Below are positions 55,743-64,000 of a stretch of 64,000 nucleotides of DNA, in pieces. How positions within the stretch are numbered: position 1 is the stretch's first letter; the number at the start of each line of letters is the position of its first letter. Source of the DNA: Gloeocapsa sp. PCC 7428 (lineage in GTDB: Bacteria > Cyanobacteriota > Cyanobacteriia > Cyanobacteriales > Chroococcidiopsidaceae); contig NC_019745.1 of the NCBI RefSeq assembly GCF_000317555.1, positions 2,356,001-2,420,000 of the forward strand, in the 5' to 3' direction. The notes under the pieces were generated by a model that saw only the letters and a list, made by a program, of their open reading frames with translations, did no database searches and was not told where the DNA came from. Both the position numbers and the translations under genes were made by a program.

Positions 55743-56606
55743 ATGACACAACCCAAGTTGCCCATCAACAAAATCAAAAAAACAGTAGAACAAGTAGTTG
55801 CCAGCCCCATTGTCGAGCTATTAGCAAGATTGGGCTATACCGCAAAAGGATTAGTATATTTTGTCGTCGGCTTTTTAGCGGCGCAGGCAGCATTCGGCAT
55901 TCGTGATAAACCCACGGATACTAGTGGAGCGCTTTTAGCAATAGTTTCCCAGCCTTTGGGGAAATTTTTACTGGGTATTCTAAGTGTTGGTATCGTTGGG
56001 TATGTTCTCTGGCGCTTAGTACAAGCTATTTTTGACCCTGAACACTTAGGTCAACCAATGAGCGCAAAGCGAGTTATCAAGCGTCTTAGTTATGCTGTCC
56101 GCGCCTTGGCTTATGCAGGTTTAGCACTGACAGCAGTGCAACTCATTCTCAATGTGGATGATATCAATCGTAATTTGATTGAGGATCGGACAGCGCGATT
56201 GCTAGCTCAACCCTTTGGACAGTGGTTGGTGGGATTGGCTGGGTTCATTGTAATTAGTGTGGGCTTTTATTACCTTTATGAGGCGTACAAAGGTAAGTTC
56301 CAACGCAAGTTCAAACTGCATGAAATGACTTCCATCGAGCACATTTGGGCAACGTGTATCGGTAGATTTGGGATTGCTTCTCGTGGCGTTGTCTTTTGTA
56401 TGATTGGCGTTTTCTTAATTCAGGCAGCACGTTTATCGAAAGCTAGTAAAGCTAGAGGCTTGGGTGAAGTACTAGCAATTCTGGCGCAACAGCCCTTTGG
56501 CTCTTTGATATTGGGTGTGGCGGCGAGTGGTCTAATTGCCTATGGCGTCCATTCAACACTCGAGGCTCGTTATCGAGAAGTTGCTAACTCCAACACTTTG
56601 AAATAG
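55743..56606 (+). CDS. DUF1206 membrane protein
   Basis: 287 residues. Three homologous units, each of two helices: LARLGYTAKGLVYFVVGFLA, RLSYAVRALAYAGLALTAVQ and RFGIASRGVVFCMIGVFLIQ each start the DUF1206 pattern (gY..rG.vy...G), and each is followed by a second helix (FLLGILSVGIVGYVLWRL and so on). Six membrane helices in all. Function unknown in all bacteria; often near stress genes. Directly followed by a broken channel-like remnant. Confidence 0.87.
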   Translation: MTQPKLPINKIKKTVEQVVASPIVELLARLGYTAKGLVYFVVGFLAAQAAFGIRDKPTDTSGALLAIVSQPLGKFLLGILSVGIVGYVLWRLVQAIFDPEHLGQPMSAKRVIKRLSYAVRALAYAGLALTAVQLILNVDDINRNLIEDRTARLLAQPFGQWLVGLAGFIVISVGFYYLYEAYKGKFQRKFKLHEMTSIEHIWATCIGRFGIASRGVVFCMIGVFLIQAARLSKASKARGLGEVLAILAQQPFGSLILGVAASGLIAYGVHSTLEARYREVANSNTLK

Positions 56607-56613
56607 ATTGCTA

Positions 56614-56790
56614 TATGCTTTTACTGTCTTTGGTTACTTAACAGCAGCGATCGCTACATTTTTCATCGGTCGCGATGCTGATGATGACAAAGCTGAAATT
56701 GCTGGGGCTAAATCTATAGCAGCACCACACGCTGAAGTTTAAGCTTTACGTCACGAAATTCAGGCGCTATCTCGCCAGTCAGAATCGTAA
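56614..56790 (+). pseudogene. C-terminal remnant of a membrane (ion-channel-like) protein
   Basis: Without a start codon the frame reads YAFTVFGYLTAAIATFFIGR, a last membrane helix, then DADDDKAEIAGAKSIAAPH, a TAA at 56740-56742, and ALRHEIQALSRQSES. This resembles the end of cyanobacterial potassium-channel-type proteins (helix plus coiled coil). The stop again fits a CAA-to-TAA change. The 5' part is lost. Confidence 0.5.
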
Positions 56791-57797
56791 ATATTTCAAA
56801 TCTTGTTATAAGCAATATTATAATGAAGCATCAAGGCCGATTTAGCAAAACAAGAAAATTATACTTAAGCAAAATTAAAAAGATTTGCAAATAAAGTTAT
56901 TGAGTTACTAAGTTGCTGCGACTAGCTAGATTGCACAACTTATTTTTGAAATTCTTACTTGAATCTCCCCGACTTTTCCACAATCTACAGCTAACTTCAA
57001 ATAAAGACAGTTAAATCTACTTAACTGTAGTTCATAACTCATCTCTTAATTCAACCAATTGCTGGCGTTGTACGTCGTAGTTACGGTTTAGAAAAGCTTT
57101 TCAGCAGGAGCTAAATTGTAAATGCGATCGCGCAACGCCCTTTACTATTCAAAAACAATATAATGCTGAGCTATCAATTCATTTTTTACTACGATTACAC
57201 TGAACAAACTGCCTGCTGCAACCTTTGTATTTGAAGTTTTGCTATCAATTCCATTGTTCACAATTCGAGTCGTTTAGTAGCGTAGGTAAATCAGATTAGC
57301 TCTGATGTGGTTTTCTCTAGACTTACGTTTTTACTTGTTTAGGACGACACAAAATTACAGCGCTAGCAGGCTGCTTTATAATTCTACAGAGCAGACTTTT
57401 CACATTAACAATGTCTAAAAATATACCTTTTACATTTAAGTATTACTATACCAAAGCTGTGAAAATAGGACGGTCAGGTTCATGATTTTAGGTGTTTCTC
57501 TACTTCACATTGAGAATAGCATTAGTATTACAAAAAAATTCACAGTATTAATCCGCTTCCTTCGTCTAGTTAAAAATATATTTTGGCTTTAAATCGATCA
57601 ACCTTGCTGCTGGCTATTTCTCGCACTCTCAAAGTTAGACCTTAAAAGTGGTTTTTCCTATCAATACCTCATTAAAATAAGCATCATTTTACCAGTAAAA
57701 ATACGAGTTTAGTCTGTATGAAGTTACACTAATTTAGGTGAGAGGATCGCCAAGTCAAACTTTAAAATGCAAATTTTAAGCATTAGGATCAACAGCT
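56791..57797. other. Long AT-rich intergenic region, about 1 kb
   Basis: No protein frame longer than a few tens of codons. It holds motif copy 8 (56965-56984) with no annotated gene at the usual distance; at 57122, 138 bp after the motif, there is only a 13-codon frame (MRSRNALYYSKTI). A small RNA or lost gene is possible. Confidence 0.5.
56965..56984 (+). promoter_or_regulatory. TCCAC-N6-TCCAC motif copy 8 (variant)
   Basis: Reads CTCCCCGACTTTTCCACAAT. The nearest downstream gene (mechanosensitive channel) is 813 bp away, so its target is unclear. Confidence 0.5.
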
Positions 57798-58817
57798 ATG
57801 AATATTCAGGCAGCAATAACAGCAGCATGGAATAAAATTGGAGGAATGATTGACAGCTTTATCATCATGCTGCCAAACATCGTCTTGGCACTCGTTGTTT
57901 TTATCCTATTTTTCTTTGCTGCTCGCTGGTTGAAGTTATTGGTAAAACGCTTCACGCGCAGGCATCGGCAAGCACGAAACTTAGGGATGGTACTAGGGCG
58001 ATTAGCTCAGGGAACTGTCATTCTCCTGGGGTTATTTGTCGCGCTATCAATTATTGTTCCAACATTTAGAGCCGGAGATTTAGTACAGCTATTAGGTATT
58101 AGTGGTGTAGCAATTGGTTTCGCTTTCCGCGACATTCTGCAAAACTTTCTAGCTGGAATTCTGATTCTTTTGACTGAACCATTCAAAATCGAGGATCAAA
58201 TCGTCTTCAAAAACTTTGAAGGAACGGTGGAAAACATTGAGACACGTGCTACGACAATTAGAACCTACGACGGTCGCCGGATTGTCATTCCTAACTCCGA
58301 ACTATTTACGAATTCGGTGACTGTTAATACTGCTTATGATGCTCGCCGAATCGAATACGATGTCGGTATCGGCTACGGTGATGATGTTGACGAAGCAAAG
58401 CGGTTGATGCTAGAAGCAATTCATAGCGTAGATGATGTTTTGAGAGATCCGGCTGCCGATGTCCTCGTACTAGAACTAGCTGAAAGTAGCGTTAATATCC
58501 GCGCTCGCTGGTGGATTAAACCGCCAAGGCGCATAGATGATCTCAATTCACGCGACAAGGTAATTTCTGCCATCAAGCAAAAGCTAGTCGAAAATGGTAT
58601 CGATTTGCCTTATCCCACACGCCAAATCCTATTCCACGACCAAACCGAAGAGACAGATGGCGATCGCCATCGTCAGCGTGAAGGGTGGCCCGCTGGTAAT
58701 AAAGAAGTACCAAAACCACGTAGTATCAGCGGTTCTCTCAAGCGGTTAGCCGAAATTCGAGCCTCAAAAAACGGTAATAGCAGCAACCAAAATCTAACTG
58801 CGGACGATGGCAAATGA
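57798..58817 (+). CDS. MscS-family mechanosensitive ion channel
   Basis: 339 residues. Three helices: about 25-47, 65-88 and the pore helix near 93-118 (LLGISGVAIGFAFRDILQNFLAGI), then the MscS beta domain (FKIEDQIVFKNFEGTVENIE, IRTYDGRRIVIPNSELF) and the alpha/beta cage to about 285, plus a polar Arg/Lys/Asn-rich tail. Such channels open under membrane tension and release solutes at hypo-osmotic shock. The stop overlaps the next start by 4 bp (ATGA), so the two genes form an operon. Confidence 0.9.
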   Translation: MNIQAAITAAWNKIGGMIDSFIIMLPNIVLALVVFILFFFAARWLKLLVKRFTRRHRQARNLGMVLGRLAQGTVILLGLFVALSIIVPTFRAGDLVQLLGISGVAIGFAFRDILQNFLAGILILLTEPFKIEDQIVFKNFEGTVENIETRATTIRTYDGRRIVIPNSELFTNSVTVNTAYDARRIEYDVGIGYGDDVDEAKRLMLEAIHSVDDVLRDPAADVLVLELAESSVNIRARWWIKPPRRIDDLNSRDKVISAIKQKLVENGIDLPYPTRQILFHDQTEETDGDRHRQREGWPAGNKEVPKPRSISGSLKRLAEIRASKNGNSSNQNLTADDGK

Positions 58818-60139
58818 AAAACGTCAAAATCGCTAAACTTTGGGACTCGCTGCAATCGAGTTACTTGTTCTTGCCAGGAGTTATTGTGGTAATCGCGATC
58901 GCCTTGGCTTTTACAATATTGACGCTTGACCGAGCAGGATATTATGGTCCTCTAGAAAAGTGGGGCTGGATGTACACAGGCGGGGCAGATGGAGCCAGAG
59001 CGGTACTTTCAGCCATTGCTGGTTCTGTAATTACTGTTGCGGGTACTGCCTTCTCAATTACAATAGTAGCTCTGCAACTAGCTGCTTCTAATTTTGGTCC
59101 GCGCTTGCTGCGTAATTTTATGCAGGACATTGGTAATCAAGTTGTCCTGGGGACATTTATTGGTACATTTATTTACTGCTTGCTTGTTCTGCGGACGGTC
59201 AGGGGAGAAGGAGATGGTTACACCTTCTTTGTGCCGCAGATGTCGGTGACAGTCGCCTTAGTACTCGCGATCGCGAGCATCAGTTTGCTGATCTATTTTA
59301 TTCATCATGCTTCCACTATCATTCAAGCGTCGCACGTAATTTCAGACGTTAGTGCAGATCTCGAAAGTGCTGTAGATCGATTATTTCCCGAAAAAATTGG
59401 ACAGGGCTTGTCTCAAGTTGGGCAGCGAGTGGCAGAAATTCCCACAAATTTTGATGTAGATGCCTACCCGATCAAAGCAAATCGTAGCGGTTATTTACAA
59501 GCGATTGACGATGACAAGCTCATGCAGATTGCCTCTGAAAAAGAGTTGCTAGTGCGGTTAGAATTTCGACCAGGCAAGTTCGTCGTTCAGGGCAGCGAGT
59601 TAGTCATGGTCTATCCTGGGGAACAGGTCAACCAAAAACTCATCAAAGAGCTTCGAGATGTCTTTATTTTCGGTAAAGAACGCACCGAGCAACAGGATGT
59701 AGAGTTTCCGATTCATCAACTAGTTGAAATTGCGCTACGTGCGATTTCTCCCGCCGTTAACGATCCATTTACTGCGATTAGGTGTATTGACCGATTGAGT
59801 GCAGGACTGTCACGCCTTGCCCAACGCGATTTCCCCTCTCCCTACCGTTACGATGGCAAAGACAACCTGCGCGTCATTGCCCAACCAGTGACGTTTGCAG
59901 GGCTAACTGATGCTGCCTTTAACCAAATTCGACAGTATAGTACCTCGGATGTTGCTGTCACTATTCGTTTACTAGAAGCGATCGCAACCATTGCTCTTCA
60001 TACCAAAAATCCCAGAAATCGTGCAGCACTGCGTCGTCATGCCGAAATGATTAAGCATGATAGCTTCAATGACGTTTCCCAAGAATTAGATAAAAAAGAT
60101 ATTGAAAAGCGATATCAAGCAGTAATGAAAGTTCTTTAG
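58814..60139 (+). CDS. DUF2254 membrane protein
   Basis: 441 residues with four membrane helices (about 18-38, 60-85, 108-128, 138-160), FSITIVALQLAASNFGPRLL and the conserved DUF2254 core ISPAVNDPFTAIRCIDRLSA in the cytosolic C-terminal half. Function unknown; its tight overlap with an MscS channel suggests a shared role in membrane stress. Confidence 0.87.
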   Translation: MKNVKIAKLWDSLQSSYLFLPGVIVVIAIALAFTILTLDRAGYYGPLEKWGWMYTGGADGARAVLSAIAGSVITVAGTAFSITIVALQLAASNFGPRLLRNFMQDIGNQVVLGTFIGTFIYCLLVLRTVRGEGDGYTFFVPQMSVTVALVLAIASISLLIYFIHHASTIIQASHVISDVSADLESAVDRLFPEKIGQGLSQVGQRVAEIPTNFDVDAYPIKANRSGYLQAIDDDKLMQIASEKELLVRLEFRPGKFVVQGSELVMVYPGEQVNQKLIKELRDVFIFGKERTEQQDVEFPIHQLVEIALRAISPAVNDPFTAIRCIDRLSAGLSRLAQRDFPSPYRYDGKDNLRVIAQPVTFAGLTDAAFNQIRQYSTSDVAVTIRLLEAIATIALHTKNPRNRAALRRHAEMIKHDSFNDVSQELDKKDIEKRYQAVMKVL

Positions 60140-60186
60140 ACGGCGAGGAGCGATCGCTTGATGGCAACCCATTAATTTGAGTATTG

Positions 60187-60960
60187 CTACATCCGGTTTA
60201 TCCAAAACCAACGATAGCCATATGCTTCTAGAGGAATAGAACCAGATCCATTGCTTAGGGGTTCGTACTGGCGATCGCCAAATAGATCAATCAAACGTTT
60301 GTCATCCTGCAATTTAAGCGTTACACTACACGCTCTGTCTGCTAAATTATGCAACACAACCACTGCTCGTTGCGACTTGCAGCAGTGGGCGAAGACACAT
60401 GGTTCGTCCTGTTGCTAAAATCTGCCACAAACCTGTGCCTAACTCTTGACATGGCTTGCGGGTACGAATGAGGCGCTCCATCCAATTGATTAATGAGTTG
60501 GGATCGCGCTGCTCAGTAGCGACATTCACTCGCTGATACCCGTATTCTCCTTCTGCAATCACCGATCGCACAAGAGCATCAGCAGGAGCATTAGAGAAAC
60601 CACCGTTGGGTGCATCGCTCCATTGCATCGGCGTACGGACGCTATTTCTACCAGGTAGCGATAAGTCTTCACCCATGCCAATCTCTTCACCGTAGCGCAG
60701 TAAAGGCGTACCAGGTAAGTTAAACATCAAACTGTAGACTAATTCTATCCGACGGCGTTCGCCATTCATCATCGGTGGTAAGCGACGGCGAATCCCATGC
60801 CCATAAATCCGCATATTTTCATCAGGAGCAAAAGCTTGAAAAACTTCTTCTTGTTGAGTTTGACTAAGGCGATCGAGTGCTAATTCGTCATGGTGACGCA
60901 CAAAGTTAAGCCACTGGCAAATACCAGGTAGATCGGGAAGAGTTTTCAGCCCGTCTTGTA
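60187..60960 (-). pseudogene. Trehalose-synthase-like GH13 enzyme, C-terminal remnant
   Basis: The complement from the IS end reads GLKTLPDLPGICQWLNFVRH, HDELALDRLSQTQQEEV, GIRRRLPPMM, IELVYSLMFNLPGTPLLRYG and EEIGMGEDLSLPGRNSVRTP, then SVIAEGEYGYQRVNVATEQR and a shift near 60390 to AVVVLHNLADRACSVTLKLQ, ending YGYRWFWINRM. This matches the C-terminal half of TreS/GH13 enzymes (conserved HDE). The catalytic N-terminal part is absent: an IS982 element starts at 60961. Such enzymes make the protectant trehalose from maltose. Confidence 0.8.
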
Positions 60961-61928
60961 ACGTGAGTTCTGGATAACAAAAGGGGAGGGGAGTACGCTG
61001 AAACTAACCAAGTTGATCAGCCCCTCGCCCGATGTTTAGCTCAGAAGAACTATTTTGCTCAGTCGATGACTTCTGCCAACGCTTTGAACCGATGTGGCAA
61101 CAGCAATTGCTCACCAGCGGCTTGCAGGAGCGTGGTCGTGAGCGCAGCCGGTGCTTGAGTGAAATCATGACGATGGGGAATTGGGTTTCACCAAGGGCAC
61201 GATCGCACCTTCAAGCACTATTATTTGGAGCAGGTGTGCGTGTACTGGCGAAAAGCGTTTCCAAAACTTGTGAGCTACAGCCGCTTTGTCAGTTGGATGC
61301 GCTCGGCATTGCTGCCGCTGTGTGCTTACCTCTAGCATAGATGTGGCAAGTGTAGCGGCATCAGCTTTCGCGACTCGACTAGCTTGAAGGTATGCCACAA
61401 CCGTCGCCTTCATCAGCATCGTGTCTTTCAAGACCTCGCAGCACGCGGCAGAACCTCGGTTGATTGGTTTTACGGCTTCAAGTTACATCTGGTGGTCAAT
61501 TTTGACCAGGGCGAACTGCTCAATGTGATGCTTACTTCCGGTAACACCGACGACCGTAAGCCCGTGCCCGAGCTACTCAAAGCCCTGTTTAGCAACGTCT
61601 TTGCCGACCGAGGCTATGTGTCGCAAGCGTTGTTTGAGCAATTGCTGAGCAATTGCGGCATCGAGTTATTTGCCAAGCCCAAGCGCAATCGTGTTGCCTC
61701 GCTAGATGCGGCTGGGTGACAAACTGCTAGCTCGTCAGCGTGCCATCATTGAATCGATTATCGACCAACTCAAGAACATCTCCCAGATTGAACATTCCAG
61801 ACAGCGCAGCCCCGTCAATTTCTGCGTTAATGTTCTGTGCCGCTTGATTGCTTAGTGCCACCAACCTCAGAAGCCCTCCCTCAACCTGAATGACCTTTTA
61901 GTCTAATTGTCTTATCCGAAACTCACGT
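60961..61928. mobile_element. IS982-family insertion sequence, 968 bp
   Basis: Inverted ends: ACGTGAGTTCTGGATAA at 60961-60977 and the complement ACGTGAGTTTCGGATAA of 61912-61928, 15 of 17 equal. The size fits the family (about 1 kb). The transposase inside is broken. No clear target repeat was found; the flanks belong to different sequences, so a deletion beside the element is likely. Confidence 0.78.
61032..61906 (+). pseudogene. IS982-family transposase, multiply frameshifted
   Basis: Pieces in different frames: [20 protein letters not shown] (N-terminus), then after damage LKVCHNRRLHQHRVFQDLAA, TSVDWFYGFKLHLVVN (DDE Asp region), DDRKPVPELLKALFSNVFAD, GYVSQALFEQLL, and after another shift [20 protein letters not shown] (Glu region) to LIA followed by TAG at 61855-61857 where Tyr is normal. 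The order matches IS982 transposases. Inactive. Confidence 0.8.
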
Positions 61929-62037
61929 TATTTAGCTGCTGTCCAGGAAACTCAATTGCATTATGAATAGTATCTTGATAAATGAAAGCCCGTGTCATAA
62001 TTTGGTAACGAAGTTTTTGGATAAATACTGTTGCGGT

Positions 62038-62478
62038 TTATGGCAAAGATTCGCAAGCAACTCCATCTTTGTCTCGGTCAAGTCCGTAAGGATCTCCAGG
62101 TGTAGAATCGAGTATTCTTTGCGCCTCAGCTTGCGTTGTAAAATCGCTGCAATTGTAATTGCGATCGCTTTGAGTAGGGCGCGATCGCGCTCCAGTTGTC
62201 TCTGATGCAGGTGGAGTAGCTGTGTTTGTACCGCGTCTAAACTCTGCTGGCAGTATGGGATTAGTTTGATTCCAAAACCCAATTCTGCGACTTTTAGCAC
62301 TTGCCTCAGCATTAAGGAGCCTTTCTCTTAGCTCTGGACAGGCATCGAGGTACTCGCGATAAACAACTGCTTGTCCTTCTTGCACCAAAGCCAGGTTGAT
62401 TGATAGATTATTTCTATAAACCTTAGCAACAGCGCGACCATAGCGATCTGTGTCTGCTATTCGTAATTTTGTTTTGAA
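62038..62478 (-). pseudogene. Thermonuclease-like protein with excalibur domain, 5' truncated
   Basis: The complement is open from 62478: LRIADTDRYGRAVAKVYRNN (the DRYGR part of staphylococcal-nuclease folds), VQEGQAVVYREYLDACPE, RRIGFWNQTNPI, a Thr/Ser linker, then an excalibur calcium motif (YNCSDFTTQAEAQRIL, DRDKDGVACESLP). The nuclease N-terminus is missing because the frame starts within the end of the XRE gene; the first Met in frame is at 62388. Secreted nucleases of this kind degrade extracellular DNA; this copy has lost its signal peptide. Confidence 0.7.
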
Positions 62479-62771
62479 CTAGGCTTCTCTGGTTCAGGTA
62501 TGTATTCTATAAGGTCGCCTGGTGTAATAGGAATTCCTTCACGACTCAAACTGTTTAGAGCTTTACAAAGTTTATCCAATGTTTCTTCAGTTAGTCGAGG
62601 CATATTTCTTTTACGGAGATTAGAAACTGTAGTAGGACTAACCTCCATTTCCTCCGCCAGCTGTTTGGCTCGAATATCATGCCTAGCCATTACCTCGTTT
62701 AAGCGCCATCTAATCAACGTTTGAGCCACCGAACTCTTCGCTACGACTCTACTACAAGTTGCAATCTTCAT
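62457..62771 (-). CDS. XRE-family transcriptional regulator
   Basis: 104 residues. A Cro/C1-type helix-turn-helix at about 25-90 (RWRLNEVMARHDIRAKQLAE, VSPTTVSNLRKRNMPRL, LDKLCKALN), with GDLIEYIPEP at the end, the layout of small HTH_26 regulators common in plasmids and toxin-antitoxin loci. Targets unknown. Its 3' end overlaps the open frame of the truncated nuclease by about 20 bp. Confidence 0.82.
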   Translation of the reverse strand: MKIATCSRVVAKSSVAQTLIRWRLNEVMARHDIRAKQLAEEMEVSPTTVSNLRKRNMPRLTEETLDKLCKALNSLSREGIPITPGDLIEYIPEPEKPSSKQNYE

Positions 62772-63577
62772 GATCTAAAGTTTAACATTTGCCTATATGA
62801 TTTTAAATTAAAAAAATCAAGCTCAAAGTCTTTTTATTTTAATTTATGCTTGTATTAATTAGAGCATGGGTTAGTAGGAAAGAGACAATCCCTACCCAAA
62901 CGGAATCTAGAATCTCAAAATGATTTCAGCGCAGTACCTCAAAAACCAAATAATCCCCTCTGTATCCCGAAACTAGCGTGGCAGGTGAATCACCGTAGAA
63001 CGAGGAGCTAGGACGGAGGTTTCAAAAATGACTGAACAAAAGCCCCAGCAGCGACTAACTGACTAGGGCGAACACAAAATAATACTAATGGTATTGTAAC
63101 AATGTCATACGTAAAATCCAAACACTAGAAGCACATGGTATTCCTTGCACCGAGTATCGCTACGAACCGGAGCTAGAGTATGAGCAACAAATTGAGTTAG
63201 GTGATACGCAATATATCACTTCTGTAAAAGATCAACACAAGCGTAGAAATCGATACATCGTAATGTTAACAAATCGCTTCACAGGAAAAGACCAAAGAGT
63301 AGATTTGGTAATGCAAGAATCTGGATTTGTTGCAATGATTTCTGAGATTAGAAAACATTTTGGGTATGCTTGGGAAGTGTTCAGTTGGACAGACTGTGAT
63401 GCTCCATTTTAGTCAGTAGTTACTAATTTTATAAAGATGCTTGTGGTGTATTACTACAGGCATCCTACTCCAGCTAAAACAAGTAAAACAGTGGTGTGTC
63501 AATAAATAAGAACTACAGTTAATTTCTCCCTCTCCTCTGCTTCCTCTGCTACCCATTTGTAGCAAATTTAAAGTGAA
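62772..63577. other. Region with a start-less reading frame, otherwise empty
   Basis: A good ribosome site (GGAGG) precedes ATG 63028, but that frame stops after MTEQKPQQRLTD. From 63089 to 63412 another frame is open without a usable early start: NNVIRKIQTLEAHGIPCTEY, DTQYITSVKDQHKRRNRYIV, MLTNRFTGKDQRVDLVMQES, FGYAWEVFSWTDCDAPF. The two are probably one small unknown gene broken by a stop and a frame change. The rest (63413-63577) is AT-rich and empty. Confidence 0.45.
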
Positions 63578-64000
63578 ATGGTATCACACAGACAGTTGCA
63601 ACAGCACATTGCGCAGGAGCCTGAGGTGGTGTTTGATGCCAAGCCGAGTGACTACACCTGGTGTGAGCACGCTGGCATCAGGTTGAAGAAGACACAAAAG
63701 CGTCTACCCAAGGCAGACCGCCAATTGGTTGAGAAAAAAACTGGCGATTAGCACCTGGTTGGAGGCTGAGCGCGATCAAATTCACTCCGGCTGATTGGTT
63801 GTGCTGTTCGAGGATGAGTGTCATCGGTTGTGCGGGGACGTTGGTGGCGATGTGTGCGGAAAAACAGATGAACAAATTGAGCAAAAGCTCACCAACCAAC
63901 CGCTCCATCGTTCCCAGCCGGTGAAGCCGTATCTAGAGTCACTCCATCAACGATTGGATGACTCTGAGTGGAAGATTACTTGTATTCGGTTTGCTGCGCA
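63578..64000 (+). pseudogene. IS630-family transposase, decayed, cut by window end
   Basis: MVSHRQLQQHIAQEPEVVFD, AGIRLKKTQKRLPKADRQLV (helix-turn-helix end), then a frame change at an A7 tract, STWLEAERDQIHSG, a TGA, LVVLFEDECHRLCGDVGGDV (first catalytic Asp region), then after an apparent internal deletion YLESLHQRLDDSEWKITCIR. All pieces match IS630-type enzymes. It is inactive, and its end is outside the window. Confidence 0.7.

Noticed and set aside
24341-56984. Motif copies as DnaA boxes
   Set aside because: TTTTCCAC resembles the cyanobacterial DnaA box, but the copies are spread over 33 kb, face genes at similar distances and share a second TCCAC half site; no origin-like cluster is present.
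1-64000. CRISPR arrays, tRNA and rRNA genes
   Set aside because: No regularly spaced repeats of 25-40 bp, and no cloverleaf or rRNA segment was recognised on either strand; short tRNAs could still be missed by eye.
1-64000. GCGATCGC octamers as a regulatory signal
   Set aside because: These are HIP1 sites, common in many cyanobacterial genomes inside and outside genes; they only support the taxonomic guess.

Overview
The window looks like a large, possibly desiccation-tolerant cyanobacterium of the Chroococcidiopsis/Gloeocapsa/Nostocales kind. The evidence is the very frequent GCGATCGC (HIP1) octamer and the gene families present: giant PAS/GAF hybrid kinases, HhoA/DegP-type protease, TamB, WGxxGxxG small proteins, the TIGR02587/TIGR02588 pair and DUF1400 hydrolase. 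The genus is an inference. No rRNA, tRNA or CRISPR array was seen.

Region 1 (1-17.2 kb) is one head-to-tail run of five hybrid histidine kinases, the first cut by the window edge. They overlap or lie about 50 bp apart and share almost the same HisKA-HATPase-receiver end, while the sensory PAS/GAF parts differ. No DNA-binding response regulator is encoded with them. Two small genes with very acidic tails follow (17.3-18.4 kb); the second is split by an in-frame stop.

Region 2 (18.4-24.2 kb) is a graveyard of mobile elements: a broken TnpI-like tyrosine recombinase and Tn3 transposase, an ISKra4-type element joining Tn3 to a truncated IS1-type transposase, an IS630 remnant, and a broken tyrosine recombinase that resembles telomere resolvases (protelomerases). 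Base composition looks richer in GC up to here and richer in AT after it.

Region 3 (24.3-60.1 kb) is cell-envelope and stress chromosome: secreted beta-lactamase-like hydrolase, TIGR02587/02588 membrane pair, four WGxxGxxG small proteins in two pairs, AI-2E-type exporter, amidohydrolase, an OmpR-type regulator with Hpt domain next to a hybrid kinase, a single-domain receiver, HtrA-type protease, DUF1400 hydrolase, TamB, SH3 and repeat lipoproteins, a copper-handling cluster (DUF326, CopB-type ATPase, DUF305), SDR, PRC-barrel, DUF1206, MscS and DUF2254. The main new observation is a 20-bp motif (TCCAC-N6-TCCAC, two half sites 11 bp apart) found eight times in intergenic DNA. In seven cases it lies 60-150 bp before a gene and points toward it. 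It may mark an undescribed envelope/stress regulon.

Region 4 (60.2-64 kb) is again degraded: a trehalose-synthase-like 3' fragment cut by an IS982 element, a truncated nuclease overlapping an XRE regulator gene, a start-less ORF and a decayed IS630 transposase. Many pseudogenes in the window are broken by single in-frame stops.
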